Assembly: GCA_922989275.2 (NCBI GenBank)
Contig: OV277857.1
Span: 79,849,321-79,913,320, forward strand
Reading direction: 5' to 3'
Length of the DNA stretch: 64,000 nucleotides
Origin: Gari tellinella
Taxonomy: Eukaryota; Mollusca; Bivalvia; Cardiida; Psammobiidae
The notes beneath the pieces are model-generated. The model did not search any database, was not told the DNA's origin, and saw nothing but the letters and a program-made list of their open reading frames with translations. A program made the translations under genes and the position numbers. Shown piece by piece: positions 30,778 to 42,239 of the stretch; position 1 is the stretch's first letter; the number at the start of each line of letters is the position of its first letter.

Positions 30778-30968
30778 ATTATTTGTAAACAAAGTGAAGT
30801 CGCAATCAGCAGGCAAAGGGTTAACATCTTGTACCTACCTACACCCTACTCGTACCTATCTTTTATGAGTTTACACTACTCGTACAGGTCTGCTGTTCTG
30901 GCTGCTCTTTTAACTACTCGTATAGACCGGCACTTTGTATATTCGTTAAACCCAATACTCTTTGCTTA

Positions 30969-31214
30969 CAGTGGAGAATGTGTTATTCTTTCCCAATAAA
31001 CGCGTTTACGCTAAAACTATTATTTTCACTGCAAACAGTTTGGAGCCAGATCAGACGCCGGGTAACCCGGCGTCTGATCAGGCTCCAAACTGTTTGACAC
31101 CAAGATAAACATGAAATATCAGAATTGTCCAAAAGTTGTTCTTTTCTACGTTTTAGCGCTTTGCGTTTGCGTACGTTTGCGTTTAAACGGGAAAGAATAA
31201 CAGATTCTCCACTG
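30969..31214. mobile_element. MITE-D copy 2, TA ends
   Basis: 246 bp, CAGTGGAGAATGTGTTATTC to GAATAACAGATTCTCCACTG, TA on each side. Opposite orientation to copy 1. Hairpin with GGGTAACCC loop. Confidence 0.85.
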
Positions 31215-31467
31215 TACTTATACATTGTGAATGAAATATACAACGTTCATCCACAATATAAAATGTAAGCAAAGCGAGTCAATAGATCTGGAAATACATA
31301 ATTTGCTATAAAACAAATTGTATTTCGTTTCGGCAAGCTTTTCAAGACGGCAAATTATGACCCGTTACATGCAAGTGTAGTTACGTTATGTATACTGTAC
31401 CTACTTTTCGTCTGAATTTCCAACGTACCAACATATGAAGAAAGAGGTTCATTATATATTTAGCTTA

Positions 31468-31628
31468 TACAGTGGTCGCTTAATACAGGTACCATCCTAA
31501 TGAGTGAAACACGTAATGCAGAAAGCCTCCGAAAGAGCTTTCTAAATTACGTGTATCTCGCATTAAGCAGCAGCAAGTTCCTGAATACACCTTTTAAATA
31601 AGTGTTGCGCAAGAGAGGGACTACTGTA
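31468..31628. mobile_element. MITE-F, diverged
   Basis: ACAGTGGTCGCTTAATACAG, stem ACACGTAATGCAGAAAGC with loop CTCCGAAAGAGC, TTAAGCAGCAGC, then ACTACTGTAAC. The TIRs have decayed. Confidence 0.5.
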
Positions 31629-31659
31629 ACATTATGTTGTAAATACAGATTTAGTACAT

Positions 31660-31763
31660 ATTCCATGTATGATGCTATTTGTCATGTGTTGATTGTATTG
31701 TAATATTATACATATCTCCTGTATGGAGGAAATAAAATATTGAATTGAATTGAATTGAATTGC
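31660..31763 (+). repeat. LINE/SINE 3' tail with (TTGAA)n
   Basis: CTGTATGGAGGAAATAAAAT followed by four to five TTGAA units. This is the kind of end left by CR1-like elements whose 3' ends finish in a short microsatellite. Confidence 0.6.
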
Positions 31764-32435
31764 AAGAAAATAAACATACCTTATAAACAGCGGCTATCTG
31801 CGTTTCTTTATGACAAAAAAAACGATATATTTATCCTACTTTAAAATGACGTCACTTCAAAATATTTACATTCACCCTGTACAGTCTTTATGTAATCCTA
31901 TTAAAAATTTGCGGTACATCCGCCGATGAACCTACACTTCGGAACTAGTTTTAGCCAGTTCGGATTTCGCCCGTGCTATTCGTGGACTTCTTCAAATAGA
32001 CTACATCGGGCACTTAACACTAAGCTCCCATTGGTCGACGGTCATATGACACTAGCGGAGTGATACAGACCCGTAGGTCGTTGCCATCGCGTTGCTATGT
32101 GTGTAAATGGGTTAAGAAAACAACCGCGACCTGTATTTTTTAGAATGTGATTTGGCAATAGATATTCAAGTTGCACTGTTATTTGTTTGCCTTGTAAGTC
32201 TTTTCCATTCACAGAGAGAAAGTTTACTGGAAAAAATCCTGAATTTTTAATACAGTTAGAGTACATGTAGTTGGGACTACTTTCTCACCATATTTAGAAA
32301 CTGGAATGGCTATTACATCGACATTACATCTATCAAACCTCTTTGACCGGTATATGATAAATTCTTATACAGAAAAACAAATCTGGCCAATAAACACATT
32401 AAATTGACAAGACAGAAAATATAAATATAAATATA
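31764..32435. other. No gene recognised
   Basis: A 74-codon minus-strand frame (32042-32266) has no recognisable domain. Nothing else was defined. Confidence 0.35.
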
Positions 32436-32598
32436 AGGAATAAACAACATCTCTTTGTCGCTCATGACGGTATGACTACATTAGCTTCGGGTGGTAAATT
32501 TAACGAAAACGCCCTTCGGGCGTTTACGCAATTTACCCCCTGCGAAGCTAATGTAGTCATACCGTCATGAACGTCAAAACTATGTTGTTTATTCCTAT
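32436..32598. mobile_element. 163-bp palindromic MITE
   Basis: Outer arms GGAATAAACAACAT/ATGTTGTTTATTCC. Inner arms CATGACGGTATGACTACATT (32464 onward) and complement. Centre GCCCTTCGGGC with a (GTAAATT/AATTTAC) spacer. Single copy in the window, no clear target duplication. Confidence 0.75.
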
Positions 32599-33048
32599 AA
32601 TGACGTCAAATATCGGCATAGTTTGCGCCAAACTGACAAGTTGTTGACTATGTAAACAATGGAATTTATTTTTCTGCTTTCGAATGTACAAAGCTTCAGT
32701 AAATCGGTCATGGCTGCTCCTTATAGGGTACAAATTATTCGTGCTATCTACCTCTAATATGGATTAAACATACATGCGTACTAACAAAATGTTCATTTAA
32801 TGTTAGAAATTACAGCAAATATATTGTAAATATAAGAAATGAACTGATTTTTTCGGCGTTCAAGCGAAATGAACGACAGAAAGTTATCGGCAAATTTACC
32901 ATGAATCGCGCCGAATTTCTTAAATCAACAACAAATAAAAAACCAACAAAACAACCAACGCAGCCGTCAAGATGACGACAACAGCTCGAGTTAAGCTAGA
33001 TACATGAAACTGAAACAAGTAAACATGATTAAAAAGAAAAGGTTTGCG
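32599..33048. other. No gene recognised
   Basis: AT-rich non-coding; nothing definable. Confidence 0.35.
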
Positions 33049-33135
33049 TTCGACAGGATTTGAACCTCTGACGTAATGTTTCACAGTAACATGAGTCTCA
33101 TGCGTTTACAAGAGGGCCATTGCGATACATGTTAC
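33049..33135 (-). ncRNA. tRNA-like pseudogene (Leu/Ser-like)
   Basis: Minus strand: B box GAGGTTCAAATCCTG, an A-box-like TGGCCCTCTTGTAAACGC, a CATGAGACTCATG stem and a long variable region. The 3' side ends GAACGCAAAC, but the 5' acceptor strand does not pair with it, so it is not a working tRNA. Confidence 0.4.
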
Positions 33136-33444
33136 TTGATTTGCGTTTTAAATTTGTGCGACTTCTATTACTAATTCAGTGATATCCCTCTACCGCTTAT
33201 TGACAGCCTCCGCGTGCAGTTTGTACGGTAGGCATCTAAACAACATATGATTTAATGCATTTTTGGTGTAAATAAAGATGAAATAAGCTAATCTATAGGT
33301 TTTGGTTAAAAGCTTGTCTTCAAATCATTTATGACTCGTGATTTCTTGCGCACTTCTATATGTTGCTAGGTTTTTTTTCCTTCAAATTTATGTAGATCTG
33401 GAATACAATTATGTATTTTTCCGGCGAACGTCGCAAACACAAAA

Positions 33445-33600
33445 ACCCTCTATAACGACCACTAGATGTTGTTACTTATAGGGTGTTTCAGGCAGGTGGC
33501 TGACCCGGCCGCTGCATAAATCATGGTGATTTTTATTTACTTTCACATTGCTTTAAGCTGCCATCTGTTTTTCATACAATCAGTTAGTCGCTTCTTTTAA
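33445..33600. repeat. MITE-F, partial
   Basis: ACCCTCTATAACGACCACTA, GTTACTTATAGGGTG, TTTACTTTCACATTGCTTTA, GCTGCCATCTG. One hairpin arm has been lost. It is followed at 33599 by AACCCATTTGCGCCCAGTGG, a K-family end. Confidence 0.5.
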
Positions 33601-34094
33601 CCCATTTGCGCCCAGTGGATTCTTCTATGTTTTATATTGGATAAGTCCATTTTTAGTGCTGGGTGTGAAATCCAGCACGTAAGATACCATTTCTGAAAAT
33701 AACGGCCAGATTGCGTAGCGATTTTTTTTTAAAAACTACTTTCCCTTCTTAATTCTATATCATTGGGTGATTCGGCTGTTTTCCGTTGAGCCCAGGCTGT
33801 GATTTGGCCTAAAGGTGTATGCGTGTACACTTTACCGCACAGCCCCAAAAATAGTTCGCAGTAGATCTATCACAGGACAATTTACCCACGCAATCTGTAG
33901 ATAATGTAGTTGTTTTCTCAAGTTAAAACCATTTAAATAATTAAAAGAATGCATTTAATAATGTTACAATAATGCTTTTCTTTCGTAAAAATTAACTGTA
34001 CTAAAGTTAATGAATCTTCGTAAATACGGAAATTACCGACGCAGAGCGCACTGTACTTTCCCCAGGCCCCTTATAATACCAAGCTCAAAATAGG

Positions 34095-34175
34095 CACTAT
34101 TTGCAAACAGTTTGGATTCAGATCAGACGCAACAAAATGCTGCATCTAATCTAGGTCCAAACTATTTGCCACTCA
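34095..34175. repeat. MITE-A core, diverged
   Basis: TTGCAAACAGTTTGGATTCA, GATCAGACGCAACAAAATGC, AGGTCCAAACTATTTGCCAC. The loop stem is worn on both arms. Confidence 0.6.
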
Positions 34176-34354
34176 TTTACATACTTTACATTTTCTTAAT
34201 TGATTTTTGTACATTTTTCACATACAGTTGGTTTTAAGCTACTGCAGCTATTGCGTAATATTTGACCTCAGTGAATGACCAACAGAACTGGTGGTGTCTG
34301 CTGAACATGTCGTCTGCTTAAGTTTAGAAATGGTTCAGTGTGCTTCATACTTAC

Positions 34355-34497
34355 AGAAACAGGATCAGTAAGTGATCCTATGACAGTTATGTAATTATGT
34401 CTTATCCCATATTTATATATATCTTTAATATTGGTATTGTCAGAGTTATCTTTATGTCTTGTCATTTTTTCTTGTCCAGGAGATAATTCCAATTCTG
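34355..34497 (-). CDS. Candidate coding exon, unrecognised
   Basis: Minus strand: acceptor AACTAACCTCAG|, 143 bp open in one frame only (phase 1 in, phase 0 out), donor TTTCT|GTAAGTATG. The peptide includes ELSPGQEKMTRHKDNSDN, IKDIYKYGIRHNYITVIGSL and TDPVS. No family recognised. Its phases do not join directly to the PAN exon at 35487; another exon would be needed. Confidence 0.4.
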
Positions 34498-34537
34498 CTG
34501 AGGTTAGTTAACCCATTCCCCCATATAAACTGATGTT

Positions 34538-34712
34538 TGTTAACCCATTACCCCATAAATATGCATTTTACGCCTTTAATTTATTCCTCCACTGAAGAAA
34601 TTAATGCCACGTTATACAGTCATAAAAATGTAAGATTAAAAAAAAAGTTTCTATATCCTAGTAGATGGTAGCTTAAAGCAGTTTGAAAGTAAAACAGAGT
34701 GTGCCTTAAGAT
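34538..34712. repeat. MITE-B left half
   Basis: TTAACCCATTACCCCATAAA, CCTCCACTGAAGAAATTAAT, GTAGCTTAAAGCAGTTTGA..AACAGAGTGTGCCTTAAG, then truncated. An extra TTAACCCATTCCCCCATA lies 33 bp earlier, so the end is partly duplicated. Confidence 0.6.
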
Positions 34713-34864
34713 CGTTTGCTGTCTCAGCCCAGTTCTGACAGTACCTTCTTCATATACAAAATATTAAAACCAGAAACACTCGAAGAAAAATCCTTTATTA
34801 ATCACGATTTCAGATAAATAAAACCTCTAATCATCCAGCACTATCTGTCCTCTCAGGCCTTTCA

Positions 34865-35036
34865 TTAATCAAAGGGATGCCTGGTCAAAATTTTCATTTT
34901 CATTTTGTTTTGTATTGAAATTCCTATCAGCAAACAGTGTAGACTCTGATCAGACGCCGCATAATGCGGCGTCTGATCAGAGTCTACACTGTGTGTCTAT
35001 GTCCCATATATGGGATCGTGGGCACAAATGGGTTAA
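34865..35036. mobile_element. MITE-K copy 1
   Basis: Hairpin CAAACAGTGTAGACTCTGAT with A-type inner stem CAGACGCCGCATAATGCGGC. Ends near CATTAATCAAAGGGATGCC on the left and GTGGGCACAAATGGGTTAA on the right. It combines a C-like outer arm with an A-like inner stem. Confidence 0.7.
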
Positions 35037-35486
35037 GTGGTTGATATAGAAGGGTTTTACTGTATTGTAACTTATTAGATCTACAGTGTTTACAGTATAT
35101 TGTATTTTGATGTTTGACAATTTGATTGAAGAGATATAAGCATTCGTTTCAATATTTTTTATTCTGGTCAAAAAATCATATCAGGACCCAAGCTGTTTGC
35201 AAATTACCAAATATATACATCTTTTTTACGATTCTTAAGTTATTCCTCCTTAGAAGAAAATAGTTCAAGTTGATAAAAAGAAACAGCATAGAACCACCAC
35301 GGGCACGTATTCGAATCTCGTCCATGACAATAATGCCCATTGCACTGACAATTTTAAAAATATCCCTAATACACATTACAGGTACTGGATATATAAAAAA
35401 TGTCACTTTAATGAATACATTTTAGCACAATCTGGTTGTCAATCTTTATGATGGAAAACTTTACGTTGAAATTGTTTATTCTTTAC

Positions 35487-35810
35487 CTGAGGCCTGTCGT
35501 TGAAGTCGGACATCCGTATGAAGACACACGCACGTCTGTTTAACACGATTCCAGTACTCCTCTCCGTTTCCAAAAGCCTGCACTCTCGCCTGGTCACAAA
35601 AAACTCCACGGCATGACACCGCGAACGTACGTGACATTTGAACAAACACATGTGTATAGGAATGGCTCTAAATGTGAGAAAGGCGTCGTTACCGTCGTCA
35701 CACTGTCTCCAGTCCAGTACAGACAATTTAAAATACATGAAGGCATTGGTCAGATATATCCAAACATGTAAACACAGCACAAACATAGAAGTTAGGTGTT
35801 CCAGAAACAT
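35487..35810 (-). CDS. First exon: signal peptide plus PAN/apple-like domain
   Basis: The ATG at 35808-35810 opens 108 codons ending exactly at a donor, GGCCTCAG|GTAAAG (phase 0). Residues 8-28 are hydrophobic (FVLCLHVWIYLTNAF), a likely signal peptide. Then CDDGNDAFLTFRAIP and the pattern MCLFKCHVRSRCHAVEFF..RRECRLLE follow, with C-x3-C-x5-C-x11-C spacing as in PAN/apple domains. A RACVFIRM strand follows. The product would be secreted or extracellular. It may start the same gene as the lectin exons (same strand, 12 kb away), since PAN plus CTLD combinations are known in molluscs, but the linking exons were not found. Confidence 0.55.
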
Positions 35811-36072
35811 GTTCTTTCTTCTAGGCCGAATTCAAACACTAAAAAGTCCACACACACACATGAGAAGTGCAATGAGAAAGCCAGATTTATTACATTTAAA
35901 ACAGTGAAAACCAAGACGAGGCGGCTGGTCTTGGTATTCACTGTTTGTCACTCACTGTTTGTCACTCACCAGCAGATCCAGAGTGTTGTACCGGTAGTCT
36001 AACGTGTTTGCATAATAATTTGTATACTTTGAACAGATTACGGCTAAGTTATGTCAACTTTGTTGTGCGATG

Positions 36073-36568
36073 CAATAGGCCTGCAGCGCGTTCAAGTACC
36101 GTATCGATTGCATCAGAAAACGGTAACAATTTAACTTAAACGACCGTTTGGCTGTTACCGATTGCGAACGACACGAACGGCATCAGAGGTAGTTAGTCAT
36201 CGCCAACAAGGAAAACAAAATGTCGACCAAATGAATTTAATAAAACCATCCAACAGTCCCGACTTAATTTCTCATCAATAAACCAACATTTTCCGATACT
36301 TAATGTATCAAACAAAGCAGCTTACATCTGAGCAGCTAAATCTTATTTTTATATGCGGTAAAATTGATGCATTTCAGTTGATTAGTACACTTTTGCGTGT
36401 GTTATTTCGAATCGTACATAAATCGTTCGTACCCTTGAAAAGTTAATAAACATGGGGGCGCAATGAGTTATTATTGAAGAGTATTGGTGAACGTTAGCTG
36501 TCGTACTATATGGGTTGTTTGCATCGGTTAACGTTGCTGTTCGCTGATATGGTACTTGAACGCGCTAC
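36073..36568. mobile_element. TIR element, GCGCGTTCAAGTACC ends
   Basis: CAGCGCGTTCAAGTACCGTA at the left and ATGGTACTTGAACGCGCTAC at the right, about 500 bp apart. Subterminal GAAAACGGTAACA and CGGTTAACGTTG also mirror each other. No transposase and no clear target duplication. Confidence 0.65.
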
Positions 36569-36923
36569 TGGTATGTTCATGGCACGACTCATATACATTA
36601 ACTGTTACTACTAGTATATAGTATGTTTAAAGTTGTCCTTGTTATACCTCAACATAAAAGTCCACTCATATTTGGTTCATTGGGTGTCAATAAAGTTTAG
36701 ATCATAACCAAAGGCTGAGTTGCGCAAATGTCGATGCACCTTGAGCAATGTACACATAACTGTTTTAGTAGCTAATAATTAACAAGGTTATTTGTGACCA
36801 GAGTATATTTCCGATAAACCAAGACCCACAAGACAGTCCCAGACTGCCTTGAGAAATATTTAAGTCTCATGTCGAATAAGAAAATGACTGAAAACCCCAG
36901 TTACTTCCTATGCGAACACCATG

Positions 36924-37243
36924 CAGGGCTACCATAAGTTGCTCACAAAATTCCTAAAATTTCCAATTTTTCAAGCGATTTTATGAATCGTACCTTAAAC
37001 CCATCGCTGCTAGACCTATAACATTGACATACTTATGCAAACAGTTTGGATCCAGATCAGACGCGTCTGATCTGGATCAAATCTGTTTGACACCCATATC
37101 AATTTTTCCAAAATAAAAACGCATATACATTCCAAACTTTAAAAGTAAATGCAGAAATCGAAAGATCTCGGAAAAAACCCATAGGTCCGGAGAAATTAAG
37201 AAGAATTCGAAGATTTCGGGAAAATCCGGAGAAATGGCAGCCC
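36924..37243 (+). mobile_element. MITE-N copy 3, with an A-type core instead of B
   Basis: CAGGGCTACCATAAGTTGCT to CCGGAGAAATGGCAGCCC: N outer arms on both sides. The core is an A-type hairpin, CAAACAGTTTGGATCCAGAT..TCTGTTTGACACCCATATC, where the other N copies have the B hairpin. No target duplication remains. Confidence 0.8.
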
Positions 37244-37435
37244 ATTTACCTTTAGCGCGCTATATTTATATTATAGTCTGCAATATGTGTCGTCTGGAAC
37301 ACGTGATCATTTTATGTGTTTAACTATTTCTTTTGGCGCTAAATTAGTTGTGAGGTTTTACCCCTTCACCAGTATACATAGTGTAGTCTTCTTCAATAGC
37401 ATCGTCTGTAACGTTTGAAAAGATTTAAGGTAATA

Positions 37436-38240
37436 TTATTATTTTATCATTATACGAGATTTATACAGCGCTCTTTTCACACAGGGGTTGTGCGTTCAAA
37501 CGCGCTTTACATGAAATAACATAAATGTACCTACAAATCGAGAAAAGACAAAATAACTATAATTAGATATGAAATAAAACATGAATAAACATACAGAAAA
37601 CAGCCCCAAAATGGCAACCACATTACTCCCATCAATCAGCAATGAACCGACCGGCTAAAGATTGCTGACCAATAGAAATAATAGCAGAGCGCCCAATGCA
37701 AGCCGTCTAATGTACCATAACTAGGAAAAACAGCATGCGACCATAACTAAAAACTCTATAGAAGATCAATGACATGATTAAAAATGGTGAAAGCTGTCCA
37801 AGAATTATACCACAGACCCCACCAGCTGGTTTCAAAAGAGACCAGAGTTGTATCCCTACCATCAAAGATCCACCAGACAGGCATTGGTCGACGGTACAAC
37901 CCCAGAACTAAAAATTAGACCCATAACATATACAGAATGAACACAGCCCTGGGTAGCAGTCATTTACCCTCTCCACCTCACACCCGCGGGACCTACATGT
38001 TCCATGGCTGAAATTACACCCTTACTTTATAAAACATCAAGATAAGAAGCTGTCCCTGAATTATACCGCAAACCCCAAGCCAGTCTGTTTCAAAGAGATC
38101 AGGGGCAATCCCTACCATCAAGATCCACCAAACAGGCACGGACAAACGGTACAACTCCAGAACTCCCATTTAGACCCACAATATCCACAGCAAGAACATA
38201 GCCTATCCTAAGATAGCAGTCATCAATTTCCTAATGTGTT
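37436..38240 (-). mobile_element. 3' untranslated region of a CR1/L2-like LINE
   Basis: Minus strand. Follows the RT stop directly and ends in AGCGCTGTATAAATCTCGTA then TAATGATAAAATAATAAT. The same tail recurs at 51461-51572, 51846-52154 and 60433-60495. Confidence 0.7.
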
Positions 38241-40289
38241 CTAATAATAAATATTAAAGAAGTGTGTTTTCAGACGTTTTTTGAAGACTGCAACTGAGCT
38301 CGCATCTCTGATGTCTGATGGTAGAGTGTTCCAGAGCTTTGGGGCTGCATGCATGAAACTTCTATCTCCAAACTTCACCAAACGACTTCTCGGTACAACC
38401 AGCGATACTGATTTACTTGCAGACCGCAACTCTCTTCGAGGTGTATACACGTCAAGCATACTGACAATGTACTTTGGAGAATCATTGCACATGGCTTTGT
38501 ATGTGAGTGTCAGAATTTTGAATTCAATTCTGTGTTGAACTGGAAGCCAGTGAAGCTCCTTCAAGACTGGAGTGATGTGATTGTACCGGGGCGTCCTGGT
38601 AATGATGCGGGCTGCTGTATTTTGCACACGCTGTAGTTTTCGTAGTGAGTTTTGGGGAATCCCATATAGCAGTGAGTTGCAGTAGTCAATTTTCGATGTG
38701 ACCAAAGAATTGACCAAAGTCTTTGTAGCTTCAGGGGAAAGGTACTGTCTAATATGACCTATTTTCCGCAGCTGTGCATAGCTAGACCTGCACACAGTGT
38801 TAATGTGCTGTGTCATATCCATTTGGGAATCGAAGCTAGCACCAAGATTCTTCACACACAATGATGGTTTGATTTTAGAGCTTCCGACTTGAACGTGAAA
38901 GTGTTCAGGTATGTCAACCCTTTTTGTGTGAAACAATATGACCTCTGTTTTGTCAGTGTTCAGCTTCAACATATTCTGATGCATCCATGAGACAATGTCT
39001 TTTAGACATCCTTCGACTTTTGAGAGGGCTAATTGTTGACAAGATGTGTCTTTAGGCTTGAATGACAAGTATAACTGTGAACCATCTTCATAGAAATGAT
39101 GATCCAGATGATGATTTCTGCAAATTGAGCCAACAGGTTTTGTGTACAAGATGTAGTTTTTCGGCCCCAGGACTGAACCCTGCGGCACACTATACTTCAT
39201 TTGAACTGGGCAGATAATTCTCCATCTACTGCGACTGTTTGGTAACGGTCATTAAGGTACGAAGTCATCCACTTTAGAGGGTTTCCAATAGTTTTAAAGT
39301 CTTTTTCAAGGCGATTGAGTAATGTTTCATGATCAATTGTGTCAAATGCGGCTGATAGGTCAAGCATCACCAGAATTGTGATTTCGTTCTTATCAAGATA
39401 CTGCAGGATGTCATTTTGAACCTTAAGAAGAGCAGTTTCTGTAGAGTGATGCTTACGATATGCTGACTGATGCTGCTCGTGCAGATTGTTTGTGGTCAAA
39501 TGTGTCTACTACTTTTTCTACTACTTTAGAGAGAAATGGCAGATTTGATACTGGTCTGTAATTTTTAAGATCATTTGTATCGAGATCAGGTTTCTTCAAA
39601 AGTGGTCTTACATGGGACCTTTTGAATTCTTTTGGAACATACGCAGATTCCAGCGAAGAGTTCACAATTTTTGTCAACGATGGTAGGAGCTCGTCAAGGC
39701 ATAACTTTAAGAGTCATGTAGGTATTGGGTCGAGTTCACAGGACTTACATGGGGATGCCTTGATGATTTCCCCAATTTCTGCTGCTGTAGCAGAGTCAAA
39801 ACTTTCTAAGGAGCTCATTGAATGCAACGTTTCTGTAATGACTGGGAGGCATGACGTTGGTTCAGAGGCAATACCTGTGCGTATTTTGTCTACTTTATTT
39901 ATGAAAAAGTCGCTGAAATCATGCGCAAGTTGTTTTGAGGAAACGCTTTTTGGCAGTGCGATTTCACTGTTTGAGCCCAAGAGATGCTTAGTGACTTTGA
40001 AAAGACTCTTCGAGTCCCGTCTACAGGAGTCTACTTTTTCTGTGTAAAAAGTGACCTTTGATTTTACTAACAATTTGTTAACTTTAGCACACTGCTCTCG
40101 ATACAGTTGATGATCAATAGTGAGTTTGGATAATTTCCACTTTCGTTCCAACTTTCGTTTTAGATGTTTTGCATCATGAAGTTCTTGGGTGTACCATGGA
40201 CATGATGGCCTGAGAGTTATGGTCTTATATGACTTAGGAAAATCGAAACGAGTGTCAAACATTTTGGATCCTGATCTCTGAAGCTTCAT
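38241..40289 (-). pseudogene. CR1/L2-like reverse transcriptase, broken
   Basis: Minus-strand coding in order: an N-terminal linker (PWYTQELHDAKHLKRKLERK, LGSNSEIALPKS, FINKVDKIRTGI); fingers ([53 protein letters not shown]); palm (SVPQGSVLGPKNYILYT); and thumb to tail (YCNSLLYGIPQNSLRKLQRV, LHWLPVQHRIEFKIL, KLWNTLPSDIRD). One in-frame stop (39714) and two frameshifts (near 39490 and 39198) interrupt it. The catalytic YADD box reads FYEDGSQLYL, so it would be inactive. The endonuclease is missing; the 5' end abuts a MITE-A fragment (GAGTGTCAAACATTTTGGAT). Confidence 0.85.
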
Positions 40290-40424
40290 ATGGAATATTC
40301 CACGTTATAATAAGTGTAGCCCATATATAATATTAGGGTCTTATTTTTGCAATATATTGAAAATGTAGGAGCCCGGTAGTGACCCGGCAGGTTTGCCACA
40401 TCGCAGATTTCACCTCGACAATTT

Positions 40425-40536
40425 GTTCAAACAGTGAAGTAAGTAGCATATGTTTGCTACTGTTTGCGAAGGACGTGTGCATGTGTTCACAGGTACACCG
40501 TTTGTAAATGAAATATATAGCCATCGCTAGAGTGAA
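40425..40536. repeat. MITE-C fragment
   Basis: TCAAACAGTGAAGTAAGTAG..GCTACTGTTTGCGAAGGACG, ACAGGTACACCGTTTGTAAA and GCCATCGCTAGAGTG. The GATCAGAGGGCTCC stem is absent. The LINE fragment that follows inserted at its end. Confidence 0.5.
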
Positions 40537-40544
40537 GTTCATTT

Positions 40545-41305
40545 ATAACGAAAACTTGGATGTCACGCTTTCAAATGATCTTTCAGGGCACACACATATT
40601 GACATTATAACCAAAAAAGCAAATCAAACACTCGGTTTTCTCAGACGTAACATAAAAGTCCATTCTGGAAAGCTCAAAGCTGTAGCCTATAAGACACTTG
40701 TACGGTCGCAGCTTGAATACTGCTCAACTGTCTTGTCACCCCACACCAGCACTCTGATAGGCCAACTTGAAGCAGTGCAGAGGAGAGCGGCTCGTTGGAC
40801 TAAAAGGGATTACGGCCGTACATCGTCTGTAACTGATATGCTTAATGCACTAGAGTGGAGACGACTGGATCTCAGACGCGTTGATCAACGCCTGGTTATG
40901 TTCCAGAATATTCGGCATAACCAGGTAGCCATCCAACTGCCAAATGTTTTGACCCCTCTTTCTAGACCCTCTCGAAATTCACACTCACAGGCATTCCAAA
41001 TCATACAAACCAAAACTGACTACCATAAATTCCTTTTCCCCTAGAACATTAGTCCAGTGGAATGCCCTGCCATCTGACATTGTCACCCTGTCTCGCCCGG
41101 AGTTCAGTCTTGCTGTTAGCCAGATCGGACATATTTCACCTTAAGTTCACCTGTCCTGTTCTTATCTATATTTTAACAAACTAATTTCTTATCTTTTAAA
41201 CACTCCTTTTTATATTTTCTTATAATTTCCTCGGCAGTTAACGCGCGTCAAAGTTTATGTCCCCATAAGAGGTTTGACTGAAAGGAAGAAAGATAAAAAA
41301 AAAAA
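40545..41305 (+). pseudogene. Jockey/CR1-like RT C-terminus with poly(A)-like tail
   Basis: 5'-truncated. Encodes LDVTLSNDLSGHTHIDIITK, KANQTLGFLRRNIKVHSGKL, LVRSQLEYCSTVLSPHTS and AVQRRAARWTKRDYGRTSSV up to 41044. It then continues in another frame (LVQWNALPSDIVTLSRPEFS) to a stop at 41141-41143. The 3' end finishes GGAAGAAAGATAAAAAAAAA. Seen next to MITE-C material, which it appears to have entered. Confidence 0.8.
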
Positions 41306-41397
41306 AGTTGTCAAAAGACAAAATATCGGTGGTGCCTCACCCAATGAAGAGTAGCCAAAGTAGAAATGAAGAGTGTGCCCCTATCCCATTTTGCTTC

Positions 41398-41500
41398 CTA
41401 CGGGACTGTCTGATCACAATCTAAACTGTTTGCCACTCATTTCAATATTTCCTACAGTTACATTTAAGAAATAAAAGCAAACGGAAAGTGTTTGATGCCA
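41398..41500. repeat. MITE-A half copy
   Basis: ACTGTCTGATCACAATCTAA, ACTGTTTGCCACTCATTTCA, AAGAAATAAAAGCAAACGG: one hairpin arm plus the following A arm. Confidence 0.5.
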
Positions 41501-41908
41501 GTTAAAGGCTTCAAAAGATTGATTGTTCTCAGAATGTCAAATCAGCATATATTAAAGAGCTAGTAAAAGGCTGTGCAGACAGTGTGTATGTATAATTCAT
41601 AAGAATGTGTCACATGCAAATGTCCCTTCCATATTGTCAAGTATGTGTGTGAGTTTAGATTTACGGCACTGCGACACTGAATATGGCATGTAGCGCCGAT
41701 AAATGAGGAGATGAAGTGATGAGATGTGGTGATTTTTCAGCGTGAAGCAGGAAATGGGACCGAAACCACCGACTTGCGTTCCTTTCAGGGTTTTTTAGAG
41801 AGGGGTAATCTACATCAAATAAACAAAACCATTCCCTTCGAAAAATAAGAGCTAGAACGGATGTAAGGTATGGCGGTATCCGAGTATCCATATTGACAAG
41901 TTTGGTCT

Positions 41909-42160
41909 TTAACCCTTTACCTCATAGTCTGTTTATAGTTTTGAATACAGGTGACCACTTAAAGCAGGTTGAAAGTGAAGCAGAATGTGCCTTAAGGCAC
42001 ATTCTGCTTTACTTTCAGCCTGCTTTAAGCTAAAATCTGCTAGGCTATATAAAATATATGTAATGGTAATTGTTCATGAGGATATAAACTGGAACTGTTT
42101 TCTTCAGCGGAGGAATAAATTAAATACGCTAAAAGTCGCTTCTATGGGGGAAAGGGTTAA
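41909..42160. mobile_element. MITE-B full copy, TTAA ends
   Basis: TTAACCCTTTACCTCATAGT to TATGGGGGAAAGGGTTAA. Perfect hairpin GAAGCAGAATGTGCCTTAAG where the stem changed from GCGCC/GGCGC to GTGCC/GGCAC, a compensated pair. Confidence 0.8.
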
Positions 42161-42239
42161 AAGATGATGGGTAGTAGACTAGAAATGGCGTTACTCTTTT
42201 CCAAAGTGTGCGTTTAAGCGAGCCGCCCACTTTTAACAC

